Shown piece after piece: positions 52,344 through 59,830 of a stretch of DNA of 64,000 nucleotides. The translations under genes and the position numbers were made by a program. The first letter of the stretch is position 1. Every line of letters starts with the position of its first letter. This DNA comes from an uncultured Selenomonadales bacterium (GTDB lineage: Bacteria; Bacillota; Negativicutes; Acidaminococcales; Acidaminococcaceae): contig OMYP01000007.1 of the NCBI GenBank assembly GCA_900315345.1, positions 1 to 64,000 on the forward strand, written 5' to 3'. Under the pieces are notes generated by a model. It was given only the letters and a program-made list of their open reading frames with translations, had not been told where the DNA came from and made no database searches.

Positions 52344-52832
52344 TTATTTTTTCTGGCTGAGCATAGCGTGCAGCCCGTCGCGGAATTCCCTGAAATGCTT
52401 CGGAAAATTTTCCGAACCCTCCGCTTTGATTTTCCGTCCGTTGTTGACCGTCGCTTGCAGCGAGAACATGATCCCGTCCTTCACGCCGCTTGGATGCTTG
52501 CCGTGAAAGCCGTCCCACGCCATCAGCTCGCAGTCGTTCAACAGCTTCATTACCTTTTCGGCACTGCACGCGGCCTGGCGCTCAGGTACGCGCTTTTCAT
52601 CCATATCATACCGTATCCGGTACTCAGTGACCCGGGCAGCATCTCCTTTCATTACAATCTCATAATCGGTCGTGCCCCGCATACCGCTGATACGCAACGT
52701 GACGGTCTCAAACGATTCTATTTTTTCCGTTGGCCTGGCGCCGCCAAACGACAGGGGAACAGACGTGCAGCCTAACAACACGACACTTAATACCAAAAGA
52801 GTAAAAATTTTTTTCGCATAACTCCTGTACAT
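52344..52832 (-). CDS. Lipoprotein of unknown function, 162 aa
   Basis: A signal peptide ends in the lipobox VVLLGC (Cys 22). The mature part contains VTLRISGMRGTTDYEIVMKGDAARVTEYR and a C-terminal helix, GLHAML. No family is recognised. It is chromosomal in composition. Confidence 0.7.
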   Translation of the reverse strand: MYRSYAKKIFTLLVLSVVLLGCTSVPLSFGGARPTEKIESFETVTLRISGMRGTTDYEIVMKGDAARVTEYRIRYDMDEKRVPERQAACSAEKVMKLLNDCELMAWDGFHGKHPSGVKDGIMFSLQATVNNGRKIKAEGSENFPKHFREFRDGLHAMLSQKK

Positions 52833-52856
52833 TTTGTTCCACCTCCGTTAAAAACT

Positions 52857-53063
52857 GAATTTCTGTGCCTAAGTTATGCTGTCAGGCAAAGGCATCGCAA
52901 ACCCGTCACCGATTGCTATTCCATGGACTCATTCGCCTGTGGCTTCGAAACTCGGGACTTCTCGCCACGACGGCGAATTTCATCTCATGGAATGACGCAA
53001 TCGCTTCCGATGGTTTGCTCACGCCTTTACCTTGCCGCATAATTTTATGCACACATAAACTTC
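52857..53063 (-). repeat. MITE-like element, copy A
   Basis: The ends are imperfect inverted repeats: AGTTATGCTGTCAGGCAAAG on one side and AATTATGCGGCAAGGTAAAG (complement) on the other, about 40 bases each. The middle (52905-53000) matches copy B. Inverted relative to copies B and C. No transposase inside. Confidence 0.8.
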
Positions 53064-53146
53064 ATTTTACTTTCCCAACTTAATTATACCAAAACAGCCG
53101 TGGAAAAATCCACGGCTGAAAAAGTTAACTTTTAAATTTTAAACCA

Positions 53147-54337
53147 CTACTTCAATCCTTCCACAAACTCCCGGCCAAACCGGCGGCACTCTTCCATGTG
53201 GGCCGTATCGGGAACCCACTGGCAACGGATGCCATCGTTTACAACCGCAAAGCCTGCGCCCTGCAGCAGCTCGGTGATTTGCTTCACCGCTTCGCCGCTC
53301 CAGCCGTAGCTGCCAAAGGCAGCCGCCTTTTTGTTCTTGAACTTCAGGCCCCGGATCAGCTCCATAATGCCGCCGATAGAATAGGCGTAGCCGTAGTTGA
53401 TGGTTGGCGAACCCACAAGGATCGCTTTGGATTTAAACACTTCCGTAGTAATGTCACTCTTATCTTCCTTGGCTGCGTTCATCAGCTTGATCACCACGTC
53501 CGGGTCCGCCTGCCGGATCCCTTCCGCAATGCATTCCGCCATGCGCCGGGTGGATTCCCACATGGTGTCGTAGATAAGGGTGATCTGGTTTTCCTGGTAA
53601 TTGTTCGCCCACTTCTGGTAAGTCTCCACGATCTGCATGGGGTTGTCCCGCCAGATGATGCCGTGGCTGGGGCAGATCATATCCACCGGCACGTTCATGG
53701 CCAGGATCTCTTTGATCTTCCGGGTCACCATGGGGCTGTAGGGATTCAGGATGTTCACGTAATATTTCATGGCCTCGCTGTACACTTCGTGAAGGTCCAC
53801 TTTGTCATTGAACATTTCTTCGCTGGCAAAATGCTGGCCGAAGCCGTCGTTGCTGAACAAAATGTTTTCGCCGGTCATGTAGGTGAACATGGTGTCGGGC
53901 CAGTGAAGCATGGGCGCTTCTATAAAAACCAGTTTGCTGTCGCCCAGGTCCAGGGTGTCCCCGGTCTTTACGTTCACAAAGTTCCAGTCCTGATGGTAAT
54001 GGCCCCGGATGATGCCCTCGCCCTTTTTTGTGCAGTAGATGGGCACATTGGGAATTTCTTTCATGAGGGCCGGCAAGGCGCCGCTATGATCGATTTCATT
54101 ATGGTTCATGATCACGTAATCGATCTTTTGCAGGTCAATGGTTTCTTTCAGATGATTTACGTATTCTTCATCATAGGGTTTCCAGCAGGTATCGATCAGG
54201 GCAGTCTTCTGATCCTGCACCAGATAGGAGTTATAGGAAGAGCCTTTATATGTAGACAGTTCATGGCCGTGGAAATACACTAACTCCCAGTCGATTTTTC
54301 CCACCCAGGTCACTTTATCTGTAATTTTTTTTGCCAT
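53147..54337 (-). CDS. fprA: Flavodiiron protein (A-type flavoprotein)
   Basis: The ATG at 54337 follows AAAGGAG. The N-terminal metallo-beta-lactamase-like domain carries the diiron ligand motif NHNEIDHSG (residues about 77-85), and a later HWPDTM, and a C-terminal flavodoxin domain starts at TLIYDTMWESTRRMAE. Such enzymes reduce oxygen and/or nitric oxide, protecting anaerobes. At 396 aa it has no rubredoxin extension. Confidence 0.95.
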   Translation of the reverse strand: MAKKITDKVTWVGKIDWELVYFHGHELSTYKGSSYNSYLVQDQKTALIDTCWKPYDEEYVNHLKETIDLQKIDYVIMNHNEIDHSGALPALMKEIPNVPIYCTKKGEGIIRGHYHQDWNFVNVKTGDTLDLGDSKLVFIEAPMLHWPDTMFTYMTGENILFSNDGFGQHFASEEMFNDKVDLHEVYSEAMKYYVNILNPYSPMVTRKIKEILAMNVPVDMICPSHGIIWRDNPMQIVETYQKWANNYQENQITLIYDTMWESTRRMAECIAEGIRQADPDVVIKLMNAAKEDKSDITTEVFKSKAILVGSPTINYGYAYSIGGIMELIRGLKFKNKKAAAFGSYGWSGEAVKQITELLQGAGFAVVNDGIRCQWVPDTAHMEECRRFGREFVEGLK

Positions 54338-54361
54338 AAGGGCTCCTTTCATATTATCTGT

Positions 54362-55711
54362 TTATCTGTGGCTGCGGAAATAATTCAGTGCCACTTCCGG
54401 GAACAGGGCGTAGGACAGAACGTCTTCCGTGCTCAGGCCCGGATAGCCCGCTGCGTCCAGCTGGTCCCGCATAGCCTTCATCTGGGGCTTAATATCGTCA
54501 GCGGGACGATGGTCGATGACCGGATCGTCCCCGATTGCCATTTTCTGCACATCCGGATTGATGGGTCCCGGCGTTTTTCCGTAACGGCCCCGGATCAGTT
54601 CCTTAACTTCACGGGGAATCATTTTATAACGGCCCATGGCTACATTCATGACAGCCATAGAACCTACGATCTGGCTGGTAGGCGTTACCAGGGGCGGATA
54701 TCCCAGATCTTTCCGCACCCGGGGCATTTCCTTCAGCACTTCGTCCAGCTTGTCTTCAATTCCCATGCCTGCCATCTGGCTGCGAAGGTTGGACAGCATG
54801 CCGCCGGGAATCTGGTAGACCAGTACTTTGGGATTTACGTTAAAGTTCGGGTTCACATGGAACTCATTTACAATTTTACTCTTGACGCCGGTGAAATATT
54901 CCGCCAGCTCATTCAATGTTTCCAGATTCAGTCCGGTATCCCGGGGACTTTCCTGCAACGTGGACACCATAGCTTCCGTACAGGGCTGGCTTGTAGTTCC
55001 GGAGAAGGGGGCCAGCGCCGTGTCCAGAATGTCCACGCCGGCTTCCGCCGCTTTCAGGGCCGTCATGTGGCCCAGGCCTGTGGTGCAGTGGTTGTGCAGT
55101 TCCAGGGGAACCGTTATTTCCTTTTTCAGCGCTTTGATCAGGTTTTCCGCGCCATAAGGACTCAGCAGGCCCGCCATGTCTTTAATACAGATCGAATCGG
55201 CCCCCATCTGTACCATTTCCTTGGCCAGCCGCACAAAGTCTGCCGGTTTATGATAAGGACTGGTGGTATAGACCAGCGCGCCCTGCATATGGGCGCCGGC
55301 TTTTTTCCCTGCCCTAAAGGAAGTTTCCAGGTTTCTCGTATCATTGAGGGCGTCAAACACACGGATAATGGAGACGCCGTTCTCCACACTCTTTTTGATA
55401 AACTCCGTTACCACGTCGTCGGCATAATGGTTGTAACCCAGCAGGTTCTGGCCGCGCAGCAGCATCTGGATGGGCGTATGGGGCATCCGGTGACGGAGGA
55501 TGCGAAGGCGCCCCCAGGGATCTTCATCCAGAAAACGCAAGCAAGCGTCAAAGGTAGCGCCGCCCCAGGCTTCAATGGCATGATACCCCACGTTGTCCAG
55601 TTTTTCCAGAACGGGGATCATATCCTGCACCCGCATCCGGGTCGCAACTAAAGACTGGGGACCGTCCCGCAGTACAGTTTCAGTAATCTGCAAAGGTTTT
55701 ACTTCGGTCAT
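54362..55711 (-). CDS. oadA: Oxaloacetate decarboxylase alpha / pyruvate carboxylase B-type carboxyltransferase
   Basis: The 449-aa protein begins with the carboxyltransferase fold ITETVLRDGPQSLVATRM and has DALNDTRNLE, IKDMAGLL (metal/lysine) and LHNHCTTGLG motifs. It ends at LNYFRSHR, so the C-terminal biotinyl domain found in long OadA proteins is absent and must be supplied by another gene. In Negativicutes such subunits belong to sodium-pumping decarboxylases or pyruvate carboxylase. Exact partner unknown. Confidence 0.85.
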   Translation of the reverse strand: MTEVKPLQITETVLRDGPQSLVATRMRVQDMIPVLEKLDNVGYHAIEAWGGATFDACLRFLDEDPWGRLRILRHRMPHTPIQMLLRGQNLLGYNHYADDVVTEFIKKSVENGVSIIRVFDALNDTRNLETSFRAGKKAGAHMQGALVYTTSPYHKPADFVRLAKEMVQMGADSICIKDMAGLLSPYGAENLIKALKKEITVPLELHNHCTTGLGHMTALKAAEAGVDILDTALAPFSGTTSQPCTEAMVSTLQESPRDTGLNLETLNELAEYFTGVKSKIVNEFHVNPNFNVNPKVLVYQIPGGMLSNLRSQMAGMGIEDKLDEVLKEMPRVRKDLGYPPLVTPTSQIVGSMAVMNVAMGRYKMIPREVKELIRGRYGKTPGPINPDVQKMAIGDDPVIDHRPADDIKPQMKAMRDQLDAAGYPGLSTEDVLSYALFPEVALNYFRSHR

Positions 55712-55857
55712 TGTACATTCGCTCCTTTACTAACTTTATCAAAAAAATCTTAATCATTTTAAGCATAGCGCATTCTGCATCTGTATCGGTTAATTATATC
55801 ACAGAAACGACTGTTATGTATACAGAATACACAAGACAATTTCCTAATAAGATAAAA

Positions 55858-55882
55858 AAGACTGCGGACATTCCGCAGTCTT
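55858..55882 (-). terminator. Terminator of the leuA gene
   Basis: On the minus strand AAGACTGCGG pairs with CCGCAGTCTT and is followed by TTTTTTATC. It lies 38 bases after the LeuA stop (55921). Confidence 0.9.
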
Positions 55883-55920
55883 GTGAAAATGAAAACATTA
55901 AGAAATCGCTGTTTACATTG

Positions 55921-57618
55921 TTACGCTTTTTGTTTTTCCGCACGGTTGATGGCGCACAAAATTCCCAGCAGGGATGCCACCACGATGCCGCTGTGTATGC
56001 CCACGCCAAAAATGTGGCCCCCGTCCGGTTTCTGCAATTCGATATAGCAGATTGCCTTGGCGTCGGAACCGCCGCTGATGGCATGTTCATCGTAGTTGAT
56101 AAACTTATACCCGGTAATGCCCACCTTGGCCAGCGCATTGAAGAAGGCGTCGATAGGCCCGTTGCCCCGGCCCATCATGTCCAAGTGTTCCCCGTCCACA
56201 GAAATAACGCCGGTAAAGATGGTGGGGTTGTCATTGTCTGCGGAAGACTGTTTCAGATACACGAAGTGCCGTTCAACCAGTTCATATTTCCCTTTCAGTT
56301 CAATGAATTCTTTGTTGAACAGGTCCACGATCTGGTATTCGTTCAGCTCGTCGCCGTAAGCATCTGCCGCTGCTTTCACGATATCGCCGAATTCAGGCTG
56401 CATGGCCTTGGGCAAACGGTAGCCCCGGGCCTGCTCCAGCACGAAAGCCGCGCCGCCCTTGCCGGACTGGCTGTTGATGCGGATAATGGGTTCGTACTGG
56501 CGGTTAATATCCGCAGGGTTAATGGGCAGATAGGGAACCTCCCAGTATTCCGTCCCCGTGTCTTTCATATAGTCGAAGCCTTTTTTGATGGCGTCCTGGT
56601 GGGAACCGGAGAACGCGGTAAAAGCCAGCTGCCCCGCGTAGGGCTGCCGGGGCGGGATCTCCATCTTAGTGCATTCTTCGTACACTTTGCCCACCGCCAG
56701 AATATCGTGGAAGTCCAGTTTCGGGTCCACGCCCTGGGTGTACATGTTCAGGGCCACCGTGACGATGTCCAGATTGCCGGTACGTTCCCCGTTGCCGAAA
56801 AGGCAGCCTTCGATCCGTTCTGCCCCGGCCAGAAGGCCCAGTTCGGCGCAGGCCACGCCGGTGCCCCGGTCGTTATGGGGATGGAGGCTGATGATGGCCG
56901 CTTCCCGGTTGGGCAGATGCTTGATGAAATATTCGATCTGGTCCGCATAGGTGTTGGGGGTGCACATTTCCACCGTTGCCGGCAGGTTGAGAATGACAGG
57001 ATTTTCTTTGGTAGCACCCAGCGCTTCCATAACCTCGTGGCAGATCCGGACAGCAAAATCCTGTTCCGTTCCCGTATAGCTTTCCGGGGAATATTCATAA
57101 CGGATGTTCATGCCGCTGCGGGCGATTTCATCCTCCGTCAGTTTCCGGATCAGTTTGGCGCCTTCCACGGCAATATCCACAATGCCGTCCATATCCTTCC
57201 GGAATACAATCTTCCGCTGCAGTGTGGAGGTGGAATTATAAAAATGAATGATTACGTTTTTCGCGCCCTTCACCGCTTCGAAGGTTTTATGGATCAGCTC
57301 CGGCCTTGCCTGTACCAGCACCTGCAGGACCACGTCGTCCGGCACCAGGTTCTGCTCGATAAGGGTGCGGATGATTTCGTATTCGGTTTCCGAAGCGGAA
57401 GGGAAACCGATTTCGATTTCCTTGAAGCCAATATCTATTAAAGTCTGGAACATGCGCAGCTTTTCATGAAGCTGCATGGGCGTGATCAGGGCCTGGTTCC
57501 CGTCCCGCAGGTCCACGCTGCACCAGACGGGCGCTTTGTCAATGACCCGGTCGGGCCACTCCCGATGCTCCAGGGGGATCTGTTCAAACGGAATGTACTT
57601 CTTTGCCGGTTTTTTCAT
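55921..57618 (-). CDS. leuA: 2-isopropylmalate synthase
   Basis: The 565-aa protein has WCSVDLRDGNQAL (active-site region), IEIGFPSASETEYEI, SLHPHNDRGTGVA (metal-binding HPHND) and GCLFGNGERTGNLD, then a C-terminal regulatory domain. Length and motifs match the longer LeuA type (leuA2). It makes 2-isopropylmalate from acetyl-CoA and 2-oxoisovalerate. A T-box leader precedes it. Confidence 0.95.
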   Translation of the reverse strand: MKKPAKKYIPFEQIPLEHREWPDRVIDKAPVWCSVDLRDGNQALITPMQLHEKLRMFQTLIDIGFKEIEIGFPSASETEYEIIRTLIEQNLVPDDVVLQVLVQARPELIHKTFEAVKGAKNVIIHFYNSTSTLQRKIVFRKDMDGIVDIAVEGAKLIRKLTEDEIARSGMNIRYEYSPESYTGTEQDFAVRICHEVMEALGATKENPVILNLPATVEMCTPNTYADQIEYFIKHLPNREAAIISLHPHNDRGTGVACAELGLLAGAERIEGCLFGNGERTGNLDIVTVALNMYTQGVDPKLDFHDILAVGKVYEECTKMEIPPRQPYAGQLAFTAFSGSHQDAIKKGFDYMKDTGTEYWEVPYLPINPADINRQYEPIIRINSQSGKGGAAFVLEQARGYRLPKAMQPEFGDIVKAAADAYGDELNEYQIVDLFNKEFIELKGKYELVERHFVYLKQSSADNDNPTIFTGVISVDGEHLDMMGRGNGPIDAFFNALAKVGITGYKFINYDEHAISGGSDAKAICYIELQKPDGGHIFGVGIHSGIVVASLLGILCAINRAEKQKA

Positions 57619-57639
57619 AAAAACTACCTCTCTTCTCTG

Positions 57640-58035
57640 AATAAACTCCTGGCGTTGTGCCGGATCGCAGATTTTTATTTTGCTTTTTCAGGCATTTTGC
57701 CAGGCTTTGTCCTGTAAATTTAACCAATACAGAAAAATTTCAAAACAAAAACCCCGCTCCCATGCATTACACAAGGGGCGGGGAAATATTCCACGCGGTA
57801 CCACCCTTTTTCGGCCGGCCTGCGCCGACCCTCTCAGCCTCCAACAAGGCTTTTACCAATAACGCGGCAATACGTCCTGCCCTACAATTTCAGGCAGGCG
57901 GCTCCGGGACCAGTCATACATACAGGCGCTGCCACCGGTTCGCACCAGCCACCGGCTCTCTTAGGCATACATCCCGCATCTTTTTCCCTTCACAGCTTTT
58001 AGGGGAAACAGTATTTGATTGTTATTGTCGATAAT
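57640..58035 (-). promoter_or_regulatory. T-box riboswitch ahead of leuA
   Basis: On the minus strand the antiterminator GGGTGGTACCGC lies at 57806-57795 and the terminator CCCCGC/GCGGGG with a TTTTTG tail at 57784-57748. The stem I region contains ATGACTGGTC, where CTG (Leu) in specifier position fits leuA; TGG in another register cannot be ruled out from sequence alone. Confidence 0.85.
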
Positions 58036-58072
58036 TATAACAACTTGAAACCAATAAGTCAAACCAATTTAT

Positions 58073-58101
58073 TTGACCTTACGGATAATTTTCCTTATAA
58101 T
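58073..58101 (+). promoter_or_regulatory. Promoter of the CorC-type gene
   Basis: TTGACC (58073-58078), 17 bases and TATAAT (58096-58101) form a near-consensus sigma-70 promoter, placing the start of transcription at about 58108. Confidence 0.8.
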
Positions 58102-58125
58102 TGTATTCAACCAACAGGATTGCGA

Positions 58126-58234
58126 ACAGGTTAAAGGAAAATACCGATGGTCATGGACGACCGGCAGCCCGGCCCGGAATTTTCAGTTCCTCAATCAGCG
58201 ACGCGGAACGTCGATCGGCGGTCCTTTTACCTGT
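58126..58234 (+). ncRNA. Structured leader RNA of unknown class
   Basis: The ends pair: ACAGGTTAAAGGA with TCCTTTTACCTGT. Inside, ACCGATGGTC/GACGACCGG and GCGACG/CGTCG hairpins can form. The structure closes 8 bases before the ribosome site of the transporter gene, so it could regulate translation. I could not match it to a named riboswitch (Mn2+, M-box, NiCo and others were considered). Confidence 0.55.
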
Positions 58235-58254
58235 GGTAGGAAGGATTTTATTTT

Positions 58255-59538
58255 ATGACTGATGATACCGAACTATACAAATATCTGATCATCCTTGTTC
58301 TTTTTCTCTGCGGCTCCGCTTTTTATTCCGCTTCGGAAACGGCCCTGAGCACTGTCAATAAAATCCGCATCAAGAACCTGGCCCGTAACGGAAACCAGGA
58401 CGCGGTGGGAATTTTAAAACTCATCGACCACTTCGACGAAGTGCTTTCCACGATTCTGGTCGGCAACAACATCGTCAATATCGGCACGGCATCTATCGCC
58501 ACCCTGCTGTGCATCACCCTCATCGGCGACCGCAACAGCGTTTCCATCGCCACCACGGTTACCACCATTGTCATACTGGTCGTAGGGGAAATTTCACCGA
58601 AAAGCCTTGCGAAAGAATTTCCCGAATCCTTTTTGCTGGCCACCCATAAACTGTTATGGTGGAATACCTGGCTGTTCATGCCCCTTAACTGGCTTTTCAA
58701 GCAGCTGAAGATCCGGCTCAGCCATATGGTTTCCGGCAATAAAACAGAAAAGCCGGCCATTACGGAAGCCGAATTAAAAGTTATGGTAGACGAAGTTGAA
58801 AACGAGGGAACCATCAGCGAGGACGAAAGCGATCTGATCAAATCGGCCATTGAATTTAACGACATCCGGGTCAAGGAAATCTTCACCCCCCGGGTAGATA
58901 TGGTGGCCTGCAACATCACCGACAGCAACGCGGAAATCTACCGCACGTTCACTACCAATAATTTTACCCGCATCCCCGTCTACGACGAAGAAGAAGATAC
59001 GATCATCGGACTTCTCCACTCCCGGGATTTTTATCATTCCTATTTGCGGAACCCGAAATTTAATTTGAAGACCATCATCAAAAATATTGCCTACGTGCAC
59101 CGTTCCACCAAAATTTCCCTTTTACTGAAAAATCTCCAGCGGAACAAGCTGCAGATGGCCGCCGTCATCGACAGCTACGGCAGCGTGGTGGGAATCGTCA
59201 CCATAGAAGACATTATGGAAGAGTTGGTAGGGGAAATCTGGGACGAACACGACGACGACGTTTCCGTATTTTACAAACTGGGAAACGACCGGTACCTGGT
59301 CTCCTGCGACAGCAATTCCCAGAACGCCAGCCTGCGGGACCTGTTCGACTACATGCAGCTGGACTTTGACCTGTACGGACTGGAGAACCAGTCCATCAGC
59401 GGCTGGGTGGTGGATTCACTGGGGCAGCTTCCACAAAAGGGCGACGAATTCACCTGTCAGGACCTTAGGGTAGAAGTTACGAAGGTAGAACAGCACCGGC
59501 TGAAGAAAATTATTGTAACGCATTTGCAGAAAAATTGA
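58255..59538 (+). CDS. CorC/HlyC family transporter (CNNM domain plus CBS pair)
   Basis: The N-terminal about 180 residues form a CNNM membrane domain with FYSASETALSTVNKIRI and a later VVGEISPKSLAKEFP motif. Two CBS segments follow (IFTPRVDMVACNI; VGIVTIEDIMEELVGEIWDEHDD), then the C-terminal CorC_HlyC domain. Members move magnesium or related ions. The leader RNA upstream suggests control by an ion or metabolite, which is inference. Confidence 0.9.
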   Translation: MTDDTELYKYLIILVLFLCGSAFYSASETALSTVNKIRIKNLARNGNQDAVGILKLIDHFDEVLSTILVGNNIVNIGTASIATLLCITLIGDRNSVSIATTVTTIVILVVGEISPKSLAKEFPESFLLATHKLLWWNTWLFMPLNWLFKQLKIRLSHMVSGNKTEKPAITEAELKVMVDEVENEGTISEDESDLIKSAIEFNDIRVKEIFTPRVDMVACNITDSNAEIYRTFTTNNFTRIPVYDEEEDTIIGLLHSRDFYHSYLRNPKFNLKTIIKNIAYVHRSTKISLLLKNLQRNKLQMAAVIDSYGSVVGIVTIEDIMEELVGEIWDEHDDDVSVFYKLGNDRYLVSCDSNSQNASLRDLFDYMQLDFDLYGLENQSISGWVVDSLGQLPQKGDEFTCQDLRVEVTKVEQHRLKKIIVTHLQKN

Positions 59539-59551
59539 TTTTGCTCATAAA

Positions 59552-59580
59552 AAAACGGCAAGGAATTCTTGCCGTTTTTT
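59552..59580. terminator. Terminator of the CorC-type gene
   Basis: AAAACGGCAAG pairs with CTTGCCGTTTT, with T-runs; 14 bases after the stop. Confidence 0.9.
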
Positions 59581-59593
59581 TGTGCCATAAATT

Positions 59594-59813
59594 GAAGTGT
59601 GTGTGCCTAAAATTATGCGGCATGGAAAAGGCGTGAGCAAACCATCGGAGGCGATTGCGTCATTCCATGAGATGAAATTCGCCGTCGTGGCGAGACTGTT
59701 TGAGGGGCAAAGCCCCGAGTTTCGAAGCCACAGGCGAATGAGTCCATGGAATAGCAATCGGTGACGGGTTTGCGATGCCTTTGCCTGACAGCATAACTTA
59801 GGCGCAGAAATTC
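59594..59813 (+). repeat. MITE-like element, copy B
   Basis: It has the same inverted ends as copy A, in opposite orientation, and a middle with AGGGGCAAAGCCCCGAG (about 59703-59722) that copy A lacks. It occupies almost the whole interval between the terminator at 59580 and the P-ATPase stop. Confidence 0.8.
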
Positions 59814-59830
59814 TGTTTTCAACACATCAA

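Noticed and set aside
54368..55651. Plus-strand frame opposite the OadA-like gene
   Set aside because: Same reason: the minus-strand protein is unambiguous and no ribosome site is present.
55711..57441. Long plus-strand frame (576 codons) opposite leuA
   Set aside because: It is antisense to a clear LeuA protein; such frames arise from codon bias in G+C-rich genes.
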